The notes beneath the pieces were generated by a model. That model saw only the letters and a list, made by a program, of their open reading frames with translations. It did no database searches and had not been told where the DNA came from. From Bifidobacterium sp. ESL0690 (GTDB taxonomy: Bacteria > Actinomycetota > Actinomycetes > Actinomycetales > Bifidobacteriaceae): DNA of 64,000 bases. Of the stretch, positions 43,032-56,697 are shown piece after piece. The stretch lies in the NCBI RefSeq assembly GCF_029392315.1, contig NZ_CP113939.1, positions 1,488,001 to 1,552,000 of the forward strand. Reading direction: 5' to 3'. Numbering within the stretch: position 1 is the stretch's first letter; each line of letters opens with the position of its first letter. Both the position numbers and the translations under genes were made by a program.

Positions 43032-43985
43032 TTACTTGTTGACGACGTTGATCGGCTTGCCGTCGAAGAAGCTGATCAGGTTGTCGGCGGCTTCGGCAGC
43101 CAGGCCGATGCGCGCCTCGATGGTGCCGGTGCCCGCGTGAGGCGAAAGCACGACGTTGGGCAGCGAACGCAGCTTCTCGGAGACCTTCGGCTCGAACTCG
43201 AAGACGTCGAGTCCGGCACCGGCGATCTGGCCGGATTCCAGCGCGTCGACCAGCGCCTTCTCCTGCACGATCGGACCACGTGCCGCATTGATAAGATACG
43301 CGTCGTTCTTCATCTTGGCGAATGCTTCGGCGTTGAAAACGCCGTGGGTGCTCGGCAGTTCGGGAGCGTGGATGGTCACCACATCGGAACGCTTCAGCAA
43401 CTCGTCGAAATCGACATATTCGCAGTTGTTCTCGCGGTCGAACTCCTCGCCTAACGGGCAATCGTTGTTGTAGATGACTTTCATGCCGAAGGCCTGCGCA
43501 TACTTGGCAACGGTCTTGCCGATGCGGCCCATGCCGAAGACACCCAAGGTCAGGCCGTTCAAGGTGCGGCCCTGATACTTGCGCTCGGAGGGATCGATCC
43601 AGTCGCCACGGCGGACGATGCCGTCGTAGAAATGCAGGCGCTTGACCGCAGCGAGCATCAACGTCATGGTGAACTCGGCCGTCGGGATGCGCACCTCGCG
43701 CGGGCTGTTGGAAACCACAATGCCCTTCTGCTTGGCGTATTCCACATCGACATGGTCGTAGCCGACACCGTTGACCGAGATGACCTTCAGGTTGCTGCAT
43801 GCGTCAATCAGCTCACGGTCGCCCTTCTGGGCCATAAGAATCATGCCGTCGTATTCGTGGCCGTGCTCCAGAACGAAGTCGCGGGTGAACGGCTTTTCGG
43901 CAGAATACGTCACGTCGAAACGATCGAACAGCTTGTCAAGCCCTTCGCGAGGCACAATCCCCGTCACCAGAATTTTCTCGGTCAT
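43032..43985 (-). CDS. D-isomer specific 2-hydroxyacid dehydrogenase
   Basis: 317 residues. Rossmann NAD motif GVFGMGRIGKTVAKYAQAFG (about residues 145-165). The catalytic triad can be placed: Arg in INAARGPIVQE, Glu in DVFEFEP, and His in LSPHAGTGT. N-terminal substrate-domain region VISVNGVGYDHVDVEYAKQKG. Likely reduces a 2-keto acid or oxidises a 2-hydroxy acid from the imported sugar acid. First gene of the catabolic operon; RBS AGGAG before the ATG. Two operator-like sites lie upstream. Confidence 0.87.
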   Translation of the reverse strand: MTEKILVTGIVPREGLDKLFDRFDVTYSAEKPFTRDFVLEHGHEYDGMILMAQKGDRELIDACSNLKVISVNGVGYDHVDVEYAKQKGIVVSNSPREVRIPTAEFTMTLMLAAVKRLHFYDGIVRRGDWIDPSERKYQGRTLNGLTLGVFGMGRIGKTVAKYAQAFGMKVIYNNDCPLGEEFDRENNCEYVDFDELLKRSDVVTIHAPELPSTHGVFNAEAFAKMKNDAYLINAARGPIVQEKALVDALESGQIAGAGLDVFEFEPKVSEKLRSLPNVVLSPHAGTGTIEARIGLAAEAADNLISFFDGKPINVVNK

Positions 43986-44061
43986 TGTTGTTCTCCTTGA
44001 TTGGTTAGCGGATAACCGTTAAGCGCATATGTTTTTTAATTCAAACCCCGTCATTGCAAGG

Positions 44062-44077
44062 ATGACACCGGTCTCAT
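44062..44077. promoter_or_regulatory. LacI-type operator candidate 1
   Basis: ATGACACCGGTCTCAT, a near-palindrome with the central CG typical of LacI-family operators, 77 bp upstream of the dehydrogenase start. Confidence 0.6.
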
Positions 44078-44123
44078 AAGGAACAGAAAGATATCTTTCT
44101 TTTTTCATATGAAGCCTTTCCTA

Positions 44124-44139
44124 ATGACACCGGTATCAT
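44124..44139. promoter_or_regulatory. LacI-type operator candidate 2
   Basis: ATGACACCGGTATCAT, 15 of 16 bases identical to site 1 and spaced 62 bp from it centre to centre (close to six helical turns), which would allow looping by a tetrameric or paired dimer repressor. Confidence 0.6.
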
Positions 44140-44273
44140 TTTTTGAGTCAAATTATACTTCTCATTGTATGTGAAAAAAATCACGTGTCAAATGAAACAC
44201 GCTGCATTTGCCATATTCCGATTTTGTTTTCTCTCAACGAATAGGTTTTGCGACTGGGTCGAATAAAAATCGC

Positions 44274-44744
44274 TCAAAGCACCGAAATCTTGACAACGAC
44301 CTTATGCACCGGTTCGGCGTTGTCCCCCACCATGCCACGCGGGGCATGCATGTCTTCGGGATAGACGAGCACATAGTGTCCGGGAGTCAGCAGCACGCGA
44401 TTGTGATGCTCAGGGTGCGGGTAGAAGACGATGTCGTTTTCCGCATTGTATTCCGTGTTGGGCTCGACACTGCCGGTATCCCACCAACGCACGTATTCCT
44501 GCCCCGAAAGCAGATAGTGCAGATCGATATGATCGTGGTGGCTTTCGTAGCTGATGGTCTGATAATCCATGGAATCGTAGCTCTGCAAGTGCACCACGAT
44601 GTCGTCGGTACCGTCCAGCGAATACGTTTCGTCGGCTCTGCCAGAAAGCTCAGCGGCGTGCGAATTAAGATAAGCGATGGCCTTGTCGATCCTCGCGCGG
44701 ACCTTGGGGTCGGTGCGATAATCCAATGCATTTCCATTTTCCAT
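44274..44744 (-). CDS. YhcH/YjgK/YiaL family protein
   Basis: 156 residues from the ATG at 44744 (AAGGAG 8 nt upstream). Cupin-like DUF386 fold: VVHLQSYDSMDYQTISYESHHDHIDLHYLLSG and VYPEDMHAPRGM with the conserved metal-ligand His and Glu residues, ending VHKVVVKISVL. YiaL belongs to the E. coli yiaK-S cluster with LyxK and SgbU; other members act as sugar anomerases or epimerases. Upstream of the dehydrogenase with a 288-bp gap containing the two operators, so probably a separate transcript under the same regulator. Confidence 0.85.
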   Translation of the reverse strand: MENGNALDYRTDPKVRARIDKAIAYLNSHAAELSGRADETYSLDGTDDIVVHLQSYDSMDYQTISYESHHDHIDLHYLLSGQEYVRWWDTGSVEPNTEYNAENDIVFYPHPEHHNRVLLTPGHYVLVYPEDMHAPRGMVGDNAEPVHKVVVKISVL

Positions 44745-44884
44745 AATGATTCTCCTTTGCATCTTTAATGAATCACGAAAAGCATCGTTGACGGTAGAGA
44801 CAAATAAAAATCCTCATAACGCAAAACCGCATAACTCTTGAAGAGACACGCTTTGTCGAAGACGGTCGGGCGAAAGAGAGAAAG

Positions 44885-45871
44885 CTAGCGAAGCGACGTC
44901 GAATCCCTGACCACCAGTTTTGATTCGATGATCTGGGTCTGGGGCTTGCCGCCAATCGGCGTTCCGCCTTCCAGCAGCGTCTTGGCCGAAACGTAGCCCA
45001 TGGTGTACGAATCCTGCCGAACGGCGGTAATCGCTGGGTTCAGGAACTCCATCCAATCCCAGTCCTCGAAGGAGATCACGCCGACATCGCGGCCAATGGC
45101 GATGCCATGCTTCCTGGCGAATTTCAGGAAAATCTTCAATGCTTCGCCGTTGGAGGTGAAAATTCCCTTCGGCCGCCTAGTCGAGGCGAAGAGCTTTGTC
45201 AGCCGCTCCTCCGCTTCAGCCGCCGTGTCGAAGGAGACGACAATCGGCTCCTGCTTGCCTTCGACTGCGTCAAGGTAGGCGTCGCAACGGATGGAACGCG
45301 TGGTCACGGATTTGATGTCGAGCGTGACGAAAGCAACGGGCGTGCACCGCTGGTCCTGCAGGTAATGGATGGCCTGCAAGGTGCTGTCGTAATTGTCGGA
45401 AGTGACGGTGGAAAACATCACTTTTTTGAGCGGCCTGTCGATGATGACGGTCTTGCGCGGATCCAGTTTGGAAAGGAACTTTTCATTGTCACCGCAGGTC
45501 TGAATGATCAGCCTGTCGACGCTGGATGACCTGAAATTTTTGATGATATCGCGTTCCCGCCTGATGCTGCCATCCGAAATGGCGAACGCCGTGGACTGGT
45601 CGCGCTCCTCGCAGGCGTCAAAAATGCCTTTCATGAATACCGACGAAAAAGGATTGCTGATGTCGGAGACGATCACACCGACCGTCGGCATCTGTCCACG
45701 CGCCAAACCGACGGCCACCTGGTTCGGCCGATAATCGAGTTCCTGTATTACCTTGGCTACGATCTTTTGCGTGGACGGCGAGATCTTGTCCCGTTCGCCC
45801 CTGATATAGCGGGAGACGGTCGATTTCGAGACTCCGGCTTGTTTTGCAATATCTTTAATTGTGTAATGCAT
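44885..45871 (-). CDS. LacI-family transcriptional regulator of the sugar locus
   Basis: 328 residues. N-terminal HTH with hinge: TIKDIAKQAGVSKSTVSRYIRGERDKISPSTQKIV...YRPNQVAVGLARG. A periplasmic-binding-protein-like effector domain follows (VGVIVSDISNPFSSVFMKGI through TLLEGGTPIGGKPQTQIIESKLVVRDST). Adjacent to the catabolic operon and on the same strand, so it most likely controls it through the sites at 44062-44139. Effector unknown. Confidence 0.88.
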   Translation of the reverse strand: MHYTIKDIAKQAGVSKSTVSRYIRGERDKISPSTQKIVAKVIQELDYRPNQVAVGLARGQMPTVGVIVSDISNPFSSVFMKGIFDACEERDQSTAFAISDGSIRRERDIIKNFRSSSVDRLIIQTCGDNEKFLSKLDPRKTVIIDRPLKKVMFSTVTSDNYDSTLQAIHYLQDQRCTPVAFVTLDIKSVTTRSIRCDAYLDAVEGKQEPIVVSFDTAAEAEERLTKLFASTRRPKGIFTSNGEALKIFLKFARKHGIAIGRDVGVISFEDWDWMEFLNPAITAVRQDSYTMGYVSAKTLLEGGTPIGGKPQTQIIESKLVVRDSTSLR

Positions 45872-46125
45872 TTTGAGCCTTTAATTCGACACCTTGGAAC
45901 AGGTTCTACAATACCGTATCACGCGAATATCGGGAAACGTGATGTCAACAATTGACTTGACAATCATATTTGAAAGCCGGGTCAAATTTTGACACCACGT
46001 TTGGTCATGTTGTTCACTTTTCAACGGCGTTGGCACATTTTTCTCGCCGTTAGCGCGTGAGCAATTTTACTGACATTACTCACTCGCACTATTGATATCT
46101 GTTACTTTCTGCGCAACTTACCGTA

Positions 46126-49496
<3,371 letters not shown>

Positions 49497-49497
<1 letters not shown>

Positions 49498-50804
49498 TAG
49501 TTGTTCTCCTTGTCAGTGGCGGCGGTTTGGCCATTTACAGAATTGTTCGATTGTGATAATGATGTCGGCGTTGCGAGCACAGACGAAACCGGCTCCCCCG
49601 CCTTGTGCGCACGCATGAGCGAGACGAAACGGTCGAAGAGATAAGCCGCATCGTGCGGGCCGGCCGCTGCTTCAGGGTGGTACTGCACCGAGAAGGCCGG
49701 GATATCAACGCACTGCAGGCCTTCGACCACATCGTCATTCAGATCGATATGGGAGACGAACACTTTGCCGAATTTGCCATCGCTATACGGCGATTCGATA
49801 ATCTTGCCGATTGGAGCATCGACTGCGAAGCCATGGTTGTGGGCCGTGATCTCGACCTTGCCGGTGGTCATGTCCTTGACCGGCTGGTTGACGCCGTGAT
49901 GGCCGAACTTGAGCTTGTACGTATCAAACCCAAGCGCACGACCGAAAAGCTGGTTGCCGAAGCAGATGCCGAAGAAGGGGTATCCGGCATCAAGCACCTG
50001 GCGCAGCAAATCGACTTCGGGCGCCGCCTCTTCCGGGTCACCCGGGCCGTTGGAGAAGAACACCCCATCGGGGTTCAATGCTTTGATTTCGTCAAATGTG
50101 ACGGTGGAAGGTACGACGTGTACCCGGCAACCGCGTTCAGCCAAGCGATGAGGTGTCATGCCCTTGATGCCAAGGTCGACGGCCGCGACGGTGAACAGCG
50201 GTTCCTTGCCTTCAAAATCTCCGCACGGCTCGACAGTATATGTTTCTTTGGTGCTCACGTGGTCGTAAAGTCTTGCGCCCTGCATCTTCGGGGAAGAGCG
50301 TACCTCTTCAAGCAGCGAATCCACCGAGCGCAACGCCCCGGTAGTCTTATCCATCAAATCGACGCCGGAGAATATGCCGGCCCTCATCACGCCCGCGCTG
50401 CGAAGGTGACGAACCAGTTTTCGGGTGTCGATATTGCTGATACCGACGATGCCGTCCTTGGTGAGATCATCGTCAAGACTGTCGTTCGCACGCCAGTTGC
50501 TGACGTTTGGACTGGGTTGGCGCACGACGTAACCGGCCACCCAAACACGTTTCGACTCGGGATCTTCGTCATTGACACCAGTGTCGCCGATATGAGGGAA
50601 GGTCTGCACGACAATCTGCTGGTCGTAGCTGGGGTCGGTTATGGTCTCCTGATAGCCGGTCATCGCTGTGGCGAACACGATTTCGCCGAATGTCGATCCA
50701 AACGCTCCGTAGGGCTCACCCACGTAAAGCTGGCCATCTTCCAATAACAACACGGCATCGCTTACCGAATACCGTGTTGCTGAAGCTGATTGCTGACTCA
50801 CCAC
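49497..50804 (-). CDS. carA: Carbamoyl-phosphate synthase small subunit
   Basis: 435 residues, GTG start at 50804; a second GTG at 50801 fits the AGGGGG RBS spacing better. Class I glutamine amidotransferase that supplies ammonia to CarB. N-terminal [36 protein letters not shown]-terminal amidotransferase triad Cys in [18 protein letters not shown], His and Glu in [16 protein letters not shown]-terminal ~25 residues are a Ser/Thr/Asn-rich tail. Coupled to carB. Confidence 0.94.
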
Positions 50805-50901
50805 GAGTCCCCCCTTGCTCCGGGCCCGTGCGCGGACTCGGAAATAACTGGACCGGAAAAACAGATTCGCGGCCCGGCCACCGTACCGCGGTCAGAACTA
50901 A

Positions 50902-51831
50902 TTACACAATTATTGAATTATTGTCGCCATCGGGTGGCAACGGTTGTCCCTCGCCAATCGAATCAGGCTGAGTTGGTAAGTCGTCGGATGGCGATGAATC
51001 GGTTGCGTCACCGATTGGAGCTTCGGCCGCTGCAGAATCGGTATCTGCAACGTCGTCAACCTTGCCAAATGAATCGGCCTCGACAGGGCTGTCATCAACA
51101 CCAGCAACGGTATCGGAAACGATATCGCCGGAAGTCAACCCTTCGCCTGAGCTTCCATCCTCGTCAGCCGAACTGGCAGAATCATCCGAGGTATTTGAGT
51201 TATCAGTTGAACGCGAATCAGCCTGTTCTTCACCAGAGGATACTGCATCGTTGGCTTCTTGCTCAGTCTCAGGTGCAGTCTCGAAGGGAACACCATCACC
51301 CTCACCGGAAATACCGTGCTGTTGTAGGAACCCAGGAGCGGTAGGGGAATTGAGACGGCGTTCTGCCGCTTCGCGTTCCGCCTTTTCCTTAGCTTCGGCT
51401 TCATGAGCCGCTTTGATATCGGCAAGAACCGTGTCCTTGTCATCGCAAAGAGCACTCAGCAGGCCGTGGATGAACGCCGGCGAATCATCGTCGGAAAGGG
51501 TTTTCGCCAGTCCCAACGCTTCGTCAATGGCCACACGGTCGGGCACTTCATCGTTGAACAGGATTTCCCAAGCGGCAATTCGCAGGACATTTCTGTCAAC
51601 GACGGCCATGCGCCGCAAGGGCCATTTGGTGGAGTGATCTTCGAGTGCCCGGTCAATGCCGGTCTGCTCGTCGGCCACACCACGGACAATTTGAATGGCA
51701 TAATCTGGCAATGGGGTCTGAGCCCCTGGTTCGGCGATGCGTTCGGCAAGCAGCGACGGAATATCCTGCCCCTTCTCATCCGCTTCGTAGAGCGTATTCA
51801 GCGCCCGTTTGCGAGCTGTCGAACGTGCCAT
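50902..51831 (-). CDS. nusB: Transcription antitermination factor NusB with long acidic tail
   Basis: 309 residues where NusB is usually ~140-170. The N-terminal domain is typical: RSTARKRALNTLYEADEKGQ, IVRGVADEQTGIDRAL, WPLRRMAVVDRNVLRIAAWEILFNDEVPDRVAIDEALGLAKTL. NusB with NusE forms the rRNA antitermination complex. Residues ~160-309 are a disordered Asp/Glu/Ser-rich extension. Lies between efp and carA, 99 bp after efp and 97 bp before carA. Confidence 0.9.
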   Translation of the reverse strand: MARSTARKRALNTLYEADEKGQDIPSLLAERIAEPGAQTPLPDYAIQIVRGVADEQTGIDRALEDHSTKWPLRRMAVVDRNVLRIAAWEILFNDEVPDRVAIDEALGLAKTLSDDDSPAFIHGLLSALCDDKDTVLADIKAAHEAEAKEKAEREAAERRLNSPTAPGFLQQHGISGEGDGVPFETAPETEQEANDAVSSGEEQADSRSTDNSNTSDDSASSADEDGSSGEGLTSGDIVSDTVAGVDDSPVEADSFGKVDDVADTDSAAAEAPIGDATDSSPSDDLPTQPDSIGEGQPLPPDGDNNSIIV

Positions 51832-51930
51832 TTAGCCAGTAGCCTCCCAGTGAAAGTTTTCGCGAATTACCGCAAGCAAATATAATATTCCGACTTGGGT
51901 GACGTCGTCGCGCCAAGCCGGAAAGGAAAA

Positions 51931-52497
51931 TCAGTTGTTTTCGCGTCCGAGGTAGGAACCGTCGCGGGTATCGACCTTGACCATTTCACCTTCGCCGACG
52001 AACAGCGGAACCTGAATCTCGGCACCGGTTTCGACGGTGGCGGGCTTGGTACCGGCGTTGGAGCGGTTGCCCTGCACGCCCGGCTCGGTTTCAGTAACCT
52101 TGAGCACGACGGAGGCCGGCAACTCAACGCTCAGCGGGGTGCCGTCGTGGAAGCTGACGATGCAATCGGTGCCTTCGAGCAGGAACTTGGCCTGATCGCC
52201 GACGAGCTCCTTGGGGATGCTGACCTGATCGTAAGTGGTCATATCCATAAAGACGAAGGTGTCGCCCTCCTCATAGGAATACTGCAGCGTACGGTTATCA
52301 ACGGTTTCGAACTCCATCTTCATGCCGGCGTTGAACGTCCTGTCGACGATCTTGCCAGAGAGCACGTTCTTGATGGTGGTGCGCACGAAAGCCGGTCCCT
52401 TGCCAGGCTTGACGTGCTGGAATTTCGTGACGGTCCAGAGCTGTCCGTCGAGGTTCAATACCGACCCGTTTTTGATGTCATTGCTAGTTTGTGCCAC
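51931..52497 (-). CDS. efp: Elongation factor P
   Basis: 188 residues with a GTG start (AGGTGA 6 nt upstream). Relieves ribosome stalling at polyproline. KOW-like N-terminal domain ([39 protein letters not shown]) with the Lys of PGKGPA at the modification loop, then two OB domains and the conserved end [27 protein letters not shown] region. Upstream of nusB in the same direction. Confidence 0.95.
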   Translation of the reverse strand: MAQTSNDIKNGSVLNLDGQLWTVTKFQHVKPGKGPAFVRTTIKNVLSGKIVDRTFNAGMKMEFETVDNRTLQYSYEEGDTFVFMDMTTYDQVSIPKELVGDQAKFLLEGTDCIVSFHDGTPLSVELPASVVLKVTETEPGVQGNRSNAGTKPATVETGAEIQVPLFVGEGEMVKVDTRDGSYLGRENN

Positions 52498-52625
52498 GTC
52501 TCGTCACCTTAGTCATTTACTTTTCAAACGATTTGCATTCCATAAAATGCCTCAGCAATTATGCCACGGCGTCTGTACAGCAGACAAATCGTATGTTGCT
52601 TGAATTTCACTTATAGATACAGTTG

Positions 52626-52653
52626 CGCCCCGCACCTTTCGATGCGGGGCACA
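52626..52653 (-). terminator. Hairpin downstream of tuf
   Basis: Perfect 8-bp stem 52628-52635 / 52644-52651 (GCCCCGCA), 8-nt loop, 37 bp past the tuf stop. No T run follows on the minus strand, so termination is uncertain. Confidence 0.5.
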
Positions 52654-52687
52654 AACAGTTAAGTAATCTACAACTTACGTTCTAGAA

Positions 52688-53890
52688 CTACTCGATCACC
52701 TTGGTGACACGGCCTGAGCCGACGGTGTGGCCGCCTTCACGAACTGCGAAGGTCAGGCCCTCTTCCATCGCGACGGGCTGAATCAGCTCGACGGAGAAGG
52801 TGGCGTGATCGCCAGGCTGGACCATCTCGACGCCTTCCGGCAGCGTGATGACGCCGGTGACGTCGGTGGTGCGGAAGTAGAACTGCGGACGGTAGTTGGA
52901 GAAGAACGGCGAATGACGGCCGCCCTCATCCTTCGTCAAGACGTAGACTTCGCCCTCGAACTTGTGGTGCGGGGTCACGGTGCCGGGCTTGGCCACAACC
53001 TGGCCACGCTCGACGTCGTCACGGTTGATGCCGCGGAGCAGCAGACCGGTGTTGTCGCCAGCCTCGGCCTCGTCCATCTGCTTGTGGAAGGTCTCGATGG
53101 AGGTGACGGTGGTGGTCTGAGTCGGACGAAGACCGACGATCTCTGCCGGGGCGTTGACCGGGATACGGCCACGCTCGACACGACCGGTCACCACGGTGCC
53201 ACGGCCGGAGATGGTGAAGACATCTTCGATAGGCATCAGGAACGGCTTGTCAAGGTCGTGGACAGGAGTCGGGATGTAATCGTCGACGGCATCCATGAGT
53301 TCCTTGATGGTCTGGACCCACTTGTCGTGATCCGGAGCGTCATCATGCAGAGCGCCATAGGCGGAGGTGCGGATGACCGGGCAGTCACGATCGAAGCCGT
53401 TTTCTTCGAGGAGGTCGCGGACCTCTTCTTCGACGAGCTCGATGAGCTCTTCGTCATCGACCATATCGCACTTGTTGAGCGCGACGAGAATCTTCGGCAC
53501 GCCTACCTGACGGGCGAGCAGAACGTGCTCGCGGGTCTGAGCCATCGGGCCATCAGTGGCGGCGACGACGAGGATCGCGCCATCCATCTGAGCAGCGCCG
53601 GTGATCATGTTCTTCACGAAATCGGCGTGGCCGGGGCAATCCACGTGAGCATAGTGGCGCTTGGCCGTCTGATACTCGATGTGGGCGATGTTGATGGTGA
53701 TACCACGCTGCTTCTCTTCAGGAGCAGCATCGATCTGATCGAAGTCATACTCCGGGTTGAGGTCGGGGTACTCTTCGTGCAGCACCTTCGAGATGGCCGC
53801 GGTCAGGGTCGTCTTACCGTGATCAACGTGGCCAATGGTGCCAATGTTAACGTGCGGCTTAGTCCGCTCGTACTTTTCCTTTTCTGCCAT
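52688..53890 (-). CDS. tuf: Elongation factor Tu
   Basis: 400 residues. Delivers aminoacyl-tRNA to the ribosome as a GTP complex. GTPase motifs [14 protein letters not shown] (G1), RGITI (G2), DCPGHADF (G3), NKCDMV (G4) are intact; domains 2 and 3 follow with [13 protein letters not shown] and [15 protein letters not shown]. Strong GGAGGA RBS at a good distance. Fourth gene of the str operon after a 168-bp gap from fusA. Confidence 0.97.
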   Translation of the reverse strand: MAEKEKYERTKPHVNIGTIGHVDHGKTTLTAAISKVLHEEYPDLNPEYDFDQIDAAPEEKQRGITINIAHIEYQTAKRHYAHVDCPGHADFVKNMITGAAQMDGAILVVAATDGPMAQTREHVLLARQVGVPKILVALNKCDMVDDEELIELVEEEVRDLLEENGFDRDCPVIRTSAYGALHDDAPDHDKWVQTIKELMDAVDDYIPTPVHDLDKPFLMPIEDVFTISGRGTVVTGRVERGRIPVNAPAEIVGLRPTQTTTVTSIETFHKQMDEAEAGDNTGLLLRGINRDDVERGQVVAKPGTVTPHHKFEGEVYVLTKDEGGRHSPFFSNYRPQFYFRTTDVTGVITLPEGVEMVQPGDHATFSVELIQPVAMEEGLTFAVREGGHTVGSGRVTKVIE

Positions 53891-53998
53891 TACTTTGTCC
53901 TCCTGGACGTTTCGTAGTTATTCTCGAGCTTTTCGGCCTCGAGATACTCGCTACAGTTTACTGGGTTTCTGGGTTACCTGCCACAAAGTGCCCGAACC

Positions 53999-54030
53999 CA
54001 GTCAGCGCTAGAAAATTTTAGCGCCGACTG
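53999..54030 (-). other. Hairpin in the fusA-tuf gap
   Basis: Inverted repeat 53999-54010 / 54019-54030 (CAGTCAGCGCTA; one mismatch) with no T run. Possibly an RNA-processing or attenuation structure that adjusts tuf expression; no role shown. Confidence 0.35.
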
Positions 54031-54058
54031 GAGACAGACACGCCTTGGGCAAAGTATT

Positions 54059-56188
54059 TCATTCGCCGCGCTGGGCCTTGATGATCTCCTCGGAGACCGA
54101 CTTCGGGACCTGCGCATACGAATCCATCTGCATGGTGAACATCGCACGGCCCTGCGTCTTGGAACGCAAGTCGCCGATGTAGCCGAACATCTCGCTAAGC
54201 GGGACCTTCGCTTCAATCACCTTGACGCCGGTGGCGTCCTTCATGTCGGTAATGCTGCCACGACGAGAGACGAGATCGCCTTGCACGGTGCCCATGTACT
54301 CCTCAGGGGTACGCACCTCGACGGCCATGATCGGCTCAAGGATGACGGGCTTGGCCTTCGGAGCCGCGGTCTTGAACGCCATGGAACCGGCGATCTTGAA
54401 GGCGAGCTCGGAGGAATCGACATCGTGGATCTGACCATCGGTGACGGTCGCTTTGACGCCGACCACCGGGAACCCTGCGAGGATGCCGGATTCCATAGCT
54501 TCCTGCACACCGGCATCGATTGAAGGAATGAATTCCTTGGTGATGTGGCCGCCGGTGACCTCGTTGACGAACTCGTAGTCCTTGCCCTCCTCCGGAGGAA
54601 TAGGCTCGAAATTCATCAAGACCTTTGCGAACTGACCGGAACCACCAGTCTGCTTCTTGTGGGTGTATTCCTGGTTCATAACGGCCTGGCGGATGGTCTC
54701 ACGGTAGGCGACCTGCGGGTTGCCCACGTTGCAGTCGACATTGAACTCGCGACGCATACGGTCGACGATGATGTCAAGCTGGAGTTCGCCCATGCCGGAA
54801 ATCAGCGTCTGGCCGCTTTCCTCATCGGTCTTGACCTGGAAGGTCGGATCCTCGTCGGCGAGCTTCGCCAGAGCAATCGACATCTTCTCCTGGTCGGCCT
54901 TGGTCTTCGGCTCAACGGCAACTTCGATCACCGGTTCCGGGAAAGTCATGGATTCCAACGAAATCGGGGCTTTGTCGTCGCACAACGTGTCACCGGTGGA
55001 GACGTTCTTCAAACCAACGAGCGTGTAGATGTTGCCGGCTTCGGCAGCGTCAACAGGGTTTTCCTTGTCGGCGTGCATCTGGAAGATCTTGCCGACGCGT
55101 TCCTTCTTGTCCTTCGTGGAATCGAGCACGGTGTCGCCCGGCTTGATGGAGCCGGAATAAACGCGCACGAACACGAGCTTGCCATAGAAGGGATGAGTCG
55201 AGATCTTGAAGACCAGCGCGGCGAACGGATCGTCCATCGTAGGCTTGCGATCGATTTCCTTGGACTCGTCGCCGGGTTCGAAACCGACGATGGCGGGAAC
55301 GTCCTCAGGGCTTGGCAGGTAGTCGACCACTGCGTCGAGCAGCGGCTGAATGCCTTTGTCCTTGAAGGCGGAACCGCAGAGGACCGGGTAGGCCTTGCGC
55401 TCGATGGTGAGCTTGCGGATGCCTGCGCGAATCTCTTCGTCACTCATCTCGCCAGAATCGAGGTACCTCTCCATCAGATCGTCGTCGGACTCGGCCACCT
55501 GGTCGAGAAGTTCGGAACGATACTGCTCGGCCTTGTCCTTGAGGTCATCAGGGATATCGACGGTGTCGTAGTGAGCGCCGAGATCGGTGGTGACGTCGTT
55601 CCAGACATAAGCCTTCATGCGAATCAGATCGACCATGCCGACGAAGTCGTTCTCGGCGCCGATCGGCAGCTGGACGACCAGCGGGACGGCTCCGAGCTTC
55701 TTCTTGATGGTGTCGACGGAGTAGTAGAAGTCAGCGCCGAGCTTGTCCATCTTGTTGATGAAGCAGATGCGCGGCACGCCGTACTTGTCGGCCTGACGCC
55801 ACACGGTTTCGCTCTGGGGCTCCACGCCTTCCTTGCCATCGAAGACGGCAACGGCGCCATCGAGCACACGGAGCGAACGCTCCACCTCGGCCGTGAAGTC
55901 CACGTGACCGGGGGTGTCGATGATGTTGATCTGGAACTTCTTGTCGGGATCATGGGTCTGACGGTTCCAGAAGCAGGTGGTCGCAGCAGACTGAATGGTG
56001 ATGCCGCGTTCCTTTTCCTGGGCCATGAAGTCCATGGTCGAGGCGCCTTCGTGCGTCTCGCCGATCTTGTAGTTCTTACCGGTGTAATACAGAATACGTT
56101 CCGTACACGTTGTCTTACCGGCATCGATGTGAGCCATGATGCCGATGTTGCGGACCTCATTGAGGTCACTGAGCACATCAAGTGCCAT
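54059..56188 (-). CDS. fusA: Elongation factor G
   Basis: 709 residues. Translocation GTPase. G1 [20 protein letters not shown]2 RGITI, G3 DTPGHVDF, G4 NKMDKLG; domain IV region [10 protein letters not shown] and the C-terminal domain with [21 protein letters not shown]. Normal length. Downstream of rpsG with 33 bp between, in the str operon. Confidence 0.97.
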   Translation of the reverse strand: MALDVLSDLNEVRNIGIMAHIDAGKTTCTERILYYTGKNYKIGETHEGASTMDFMAQEKERGITIQSAATTCFWNRQTHDPDKKFQINIIDTPGHVDFTAEVERSLRVLDGAVAVFDGKEGVEPQSETVWRQADKYGVPRICFINKMDKLGADFYYSVDTIKKKLGAVPLVVQLPIGAENDFVGMVDLIRMKAYVWNDVTTDLGAHYDTVDIPDDLKDKAEQYRSELLDQVAESDDDLMERYLDSGEMSDEEIRAGIRKLTIERKAYPVLCGSAFKDKGIQPLLDAVVDYLPSPEDVPAIVGFEPGDESKEIDRKPTMDDPFAALVFKISTHPFYGKLVFVRVYSGSIKPGDTVLDSTKDKKERVGKIFQMHADKENPVDAAEAGNIYTLVGLKNVSTGDTLCDDKAPISLESMTFPEPVIEVAVEPKTKADQEKMSIALAKLADEDPTFQVKTDEESGQTLISGMGELQLDIIVDRMRREFNVDCNVGNPQVAYRETIRQAVMNQEYTHKKQTGGSGQFAKVLMNFEPIPPEEGKDYEFVNEVTGGHITKEFIPSIDAGVQEAMESGILAGFPVVGVKATVTDGQIHDVDSSELAFKIAGSMAFKTAAPKAKPVILEPIMAVEVRTPEEYMGTVQGDLVSRRGSITDMKDATGVKVIEAKVPLSEMFGYIGDLRSKTQGRAMFTMQMDSYAQVPKSVSEEIIKAQRGE

Positions 56189-56221
56189 AAATCTATCCTT
56201 ACCCTAACTCGTCTATCGAAA

Positions 56222-56692
56222 TTACCAGCGATAGTGGGCGAAGGCCTTGTTGGCCTCGGCCATCTTGTGCGTGTCCTCGCGGCGCTTCACGGAAGCACCG
56301 AGGCCGTTGGAGGCATCGAGGATCTCGTTGGCGAGACGCTCGGCCATGGTCTTCTCACGACGCTTGCGGGAGAAGTCGGTCAGCCAGCGAAGGCTCAGGG
56401 CGTTTGCACGGTTGGGCTTGACCTCGACCGGGACCTGGTAGGTCGCGCCGCCGACACGGCGGGAGCGGACCTCGAGGGACGGACGGATGTTGTCGAGCGC
56501 GCGCTTCAGCACGGCGACGGGTTCCTGATCGGTCTTCTCCTTGACCATGTCAAGTGCGGAGTAGACGATGTCCTCGGCGATCGACTTCTTGCCGTCGAGC
56601 AGGATCTTGTTGATGAGCTGAGCGACCACGGTCGAGCCGTAGATCGGATCAGGGAGCAGCTGATGCTTCTTGGATGGTCCTTTACGTGACAT
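56222..56692 (-). CDS. rpsG: 30S ribosomal protein S7
   Basis: 156 residues. Nucleates assembly of the 30S head and binds 16S rRNA. N terminus [36 protein letters not shown], then the conserved [19 protein letters not shown] and end [16 protein letters not shown]. Five bases after rpsL, in the str operon. Confidence 0.97.
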   Translation of the reverse strand: MSRKGPSKKHQLLPDPIYGSTVVAQLINKILLDGKKSIAEDIVYSALDMVKEKTDQEPVAVLKRALDNIRPSLEVRSRRVGGATYQVPVEVKPNRANALSLRWLTDFSRKRREKTMAERLANEILDASNGLGASVKRREDTHKMAEANKAFAHYRW

Positions 56693-56697
56693 ATCTC

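Noticed and set aside
54545..56689. A 714-codon plus-strand frame over fusA and rpsG
   Set aside because: Antisense shadow of well-recognised ribosomal operon genes in high-GC DNA. The same applies to the 396-codon frame opposite tuf (52727-53917).
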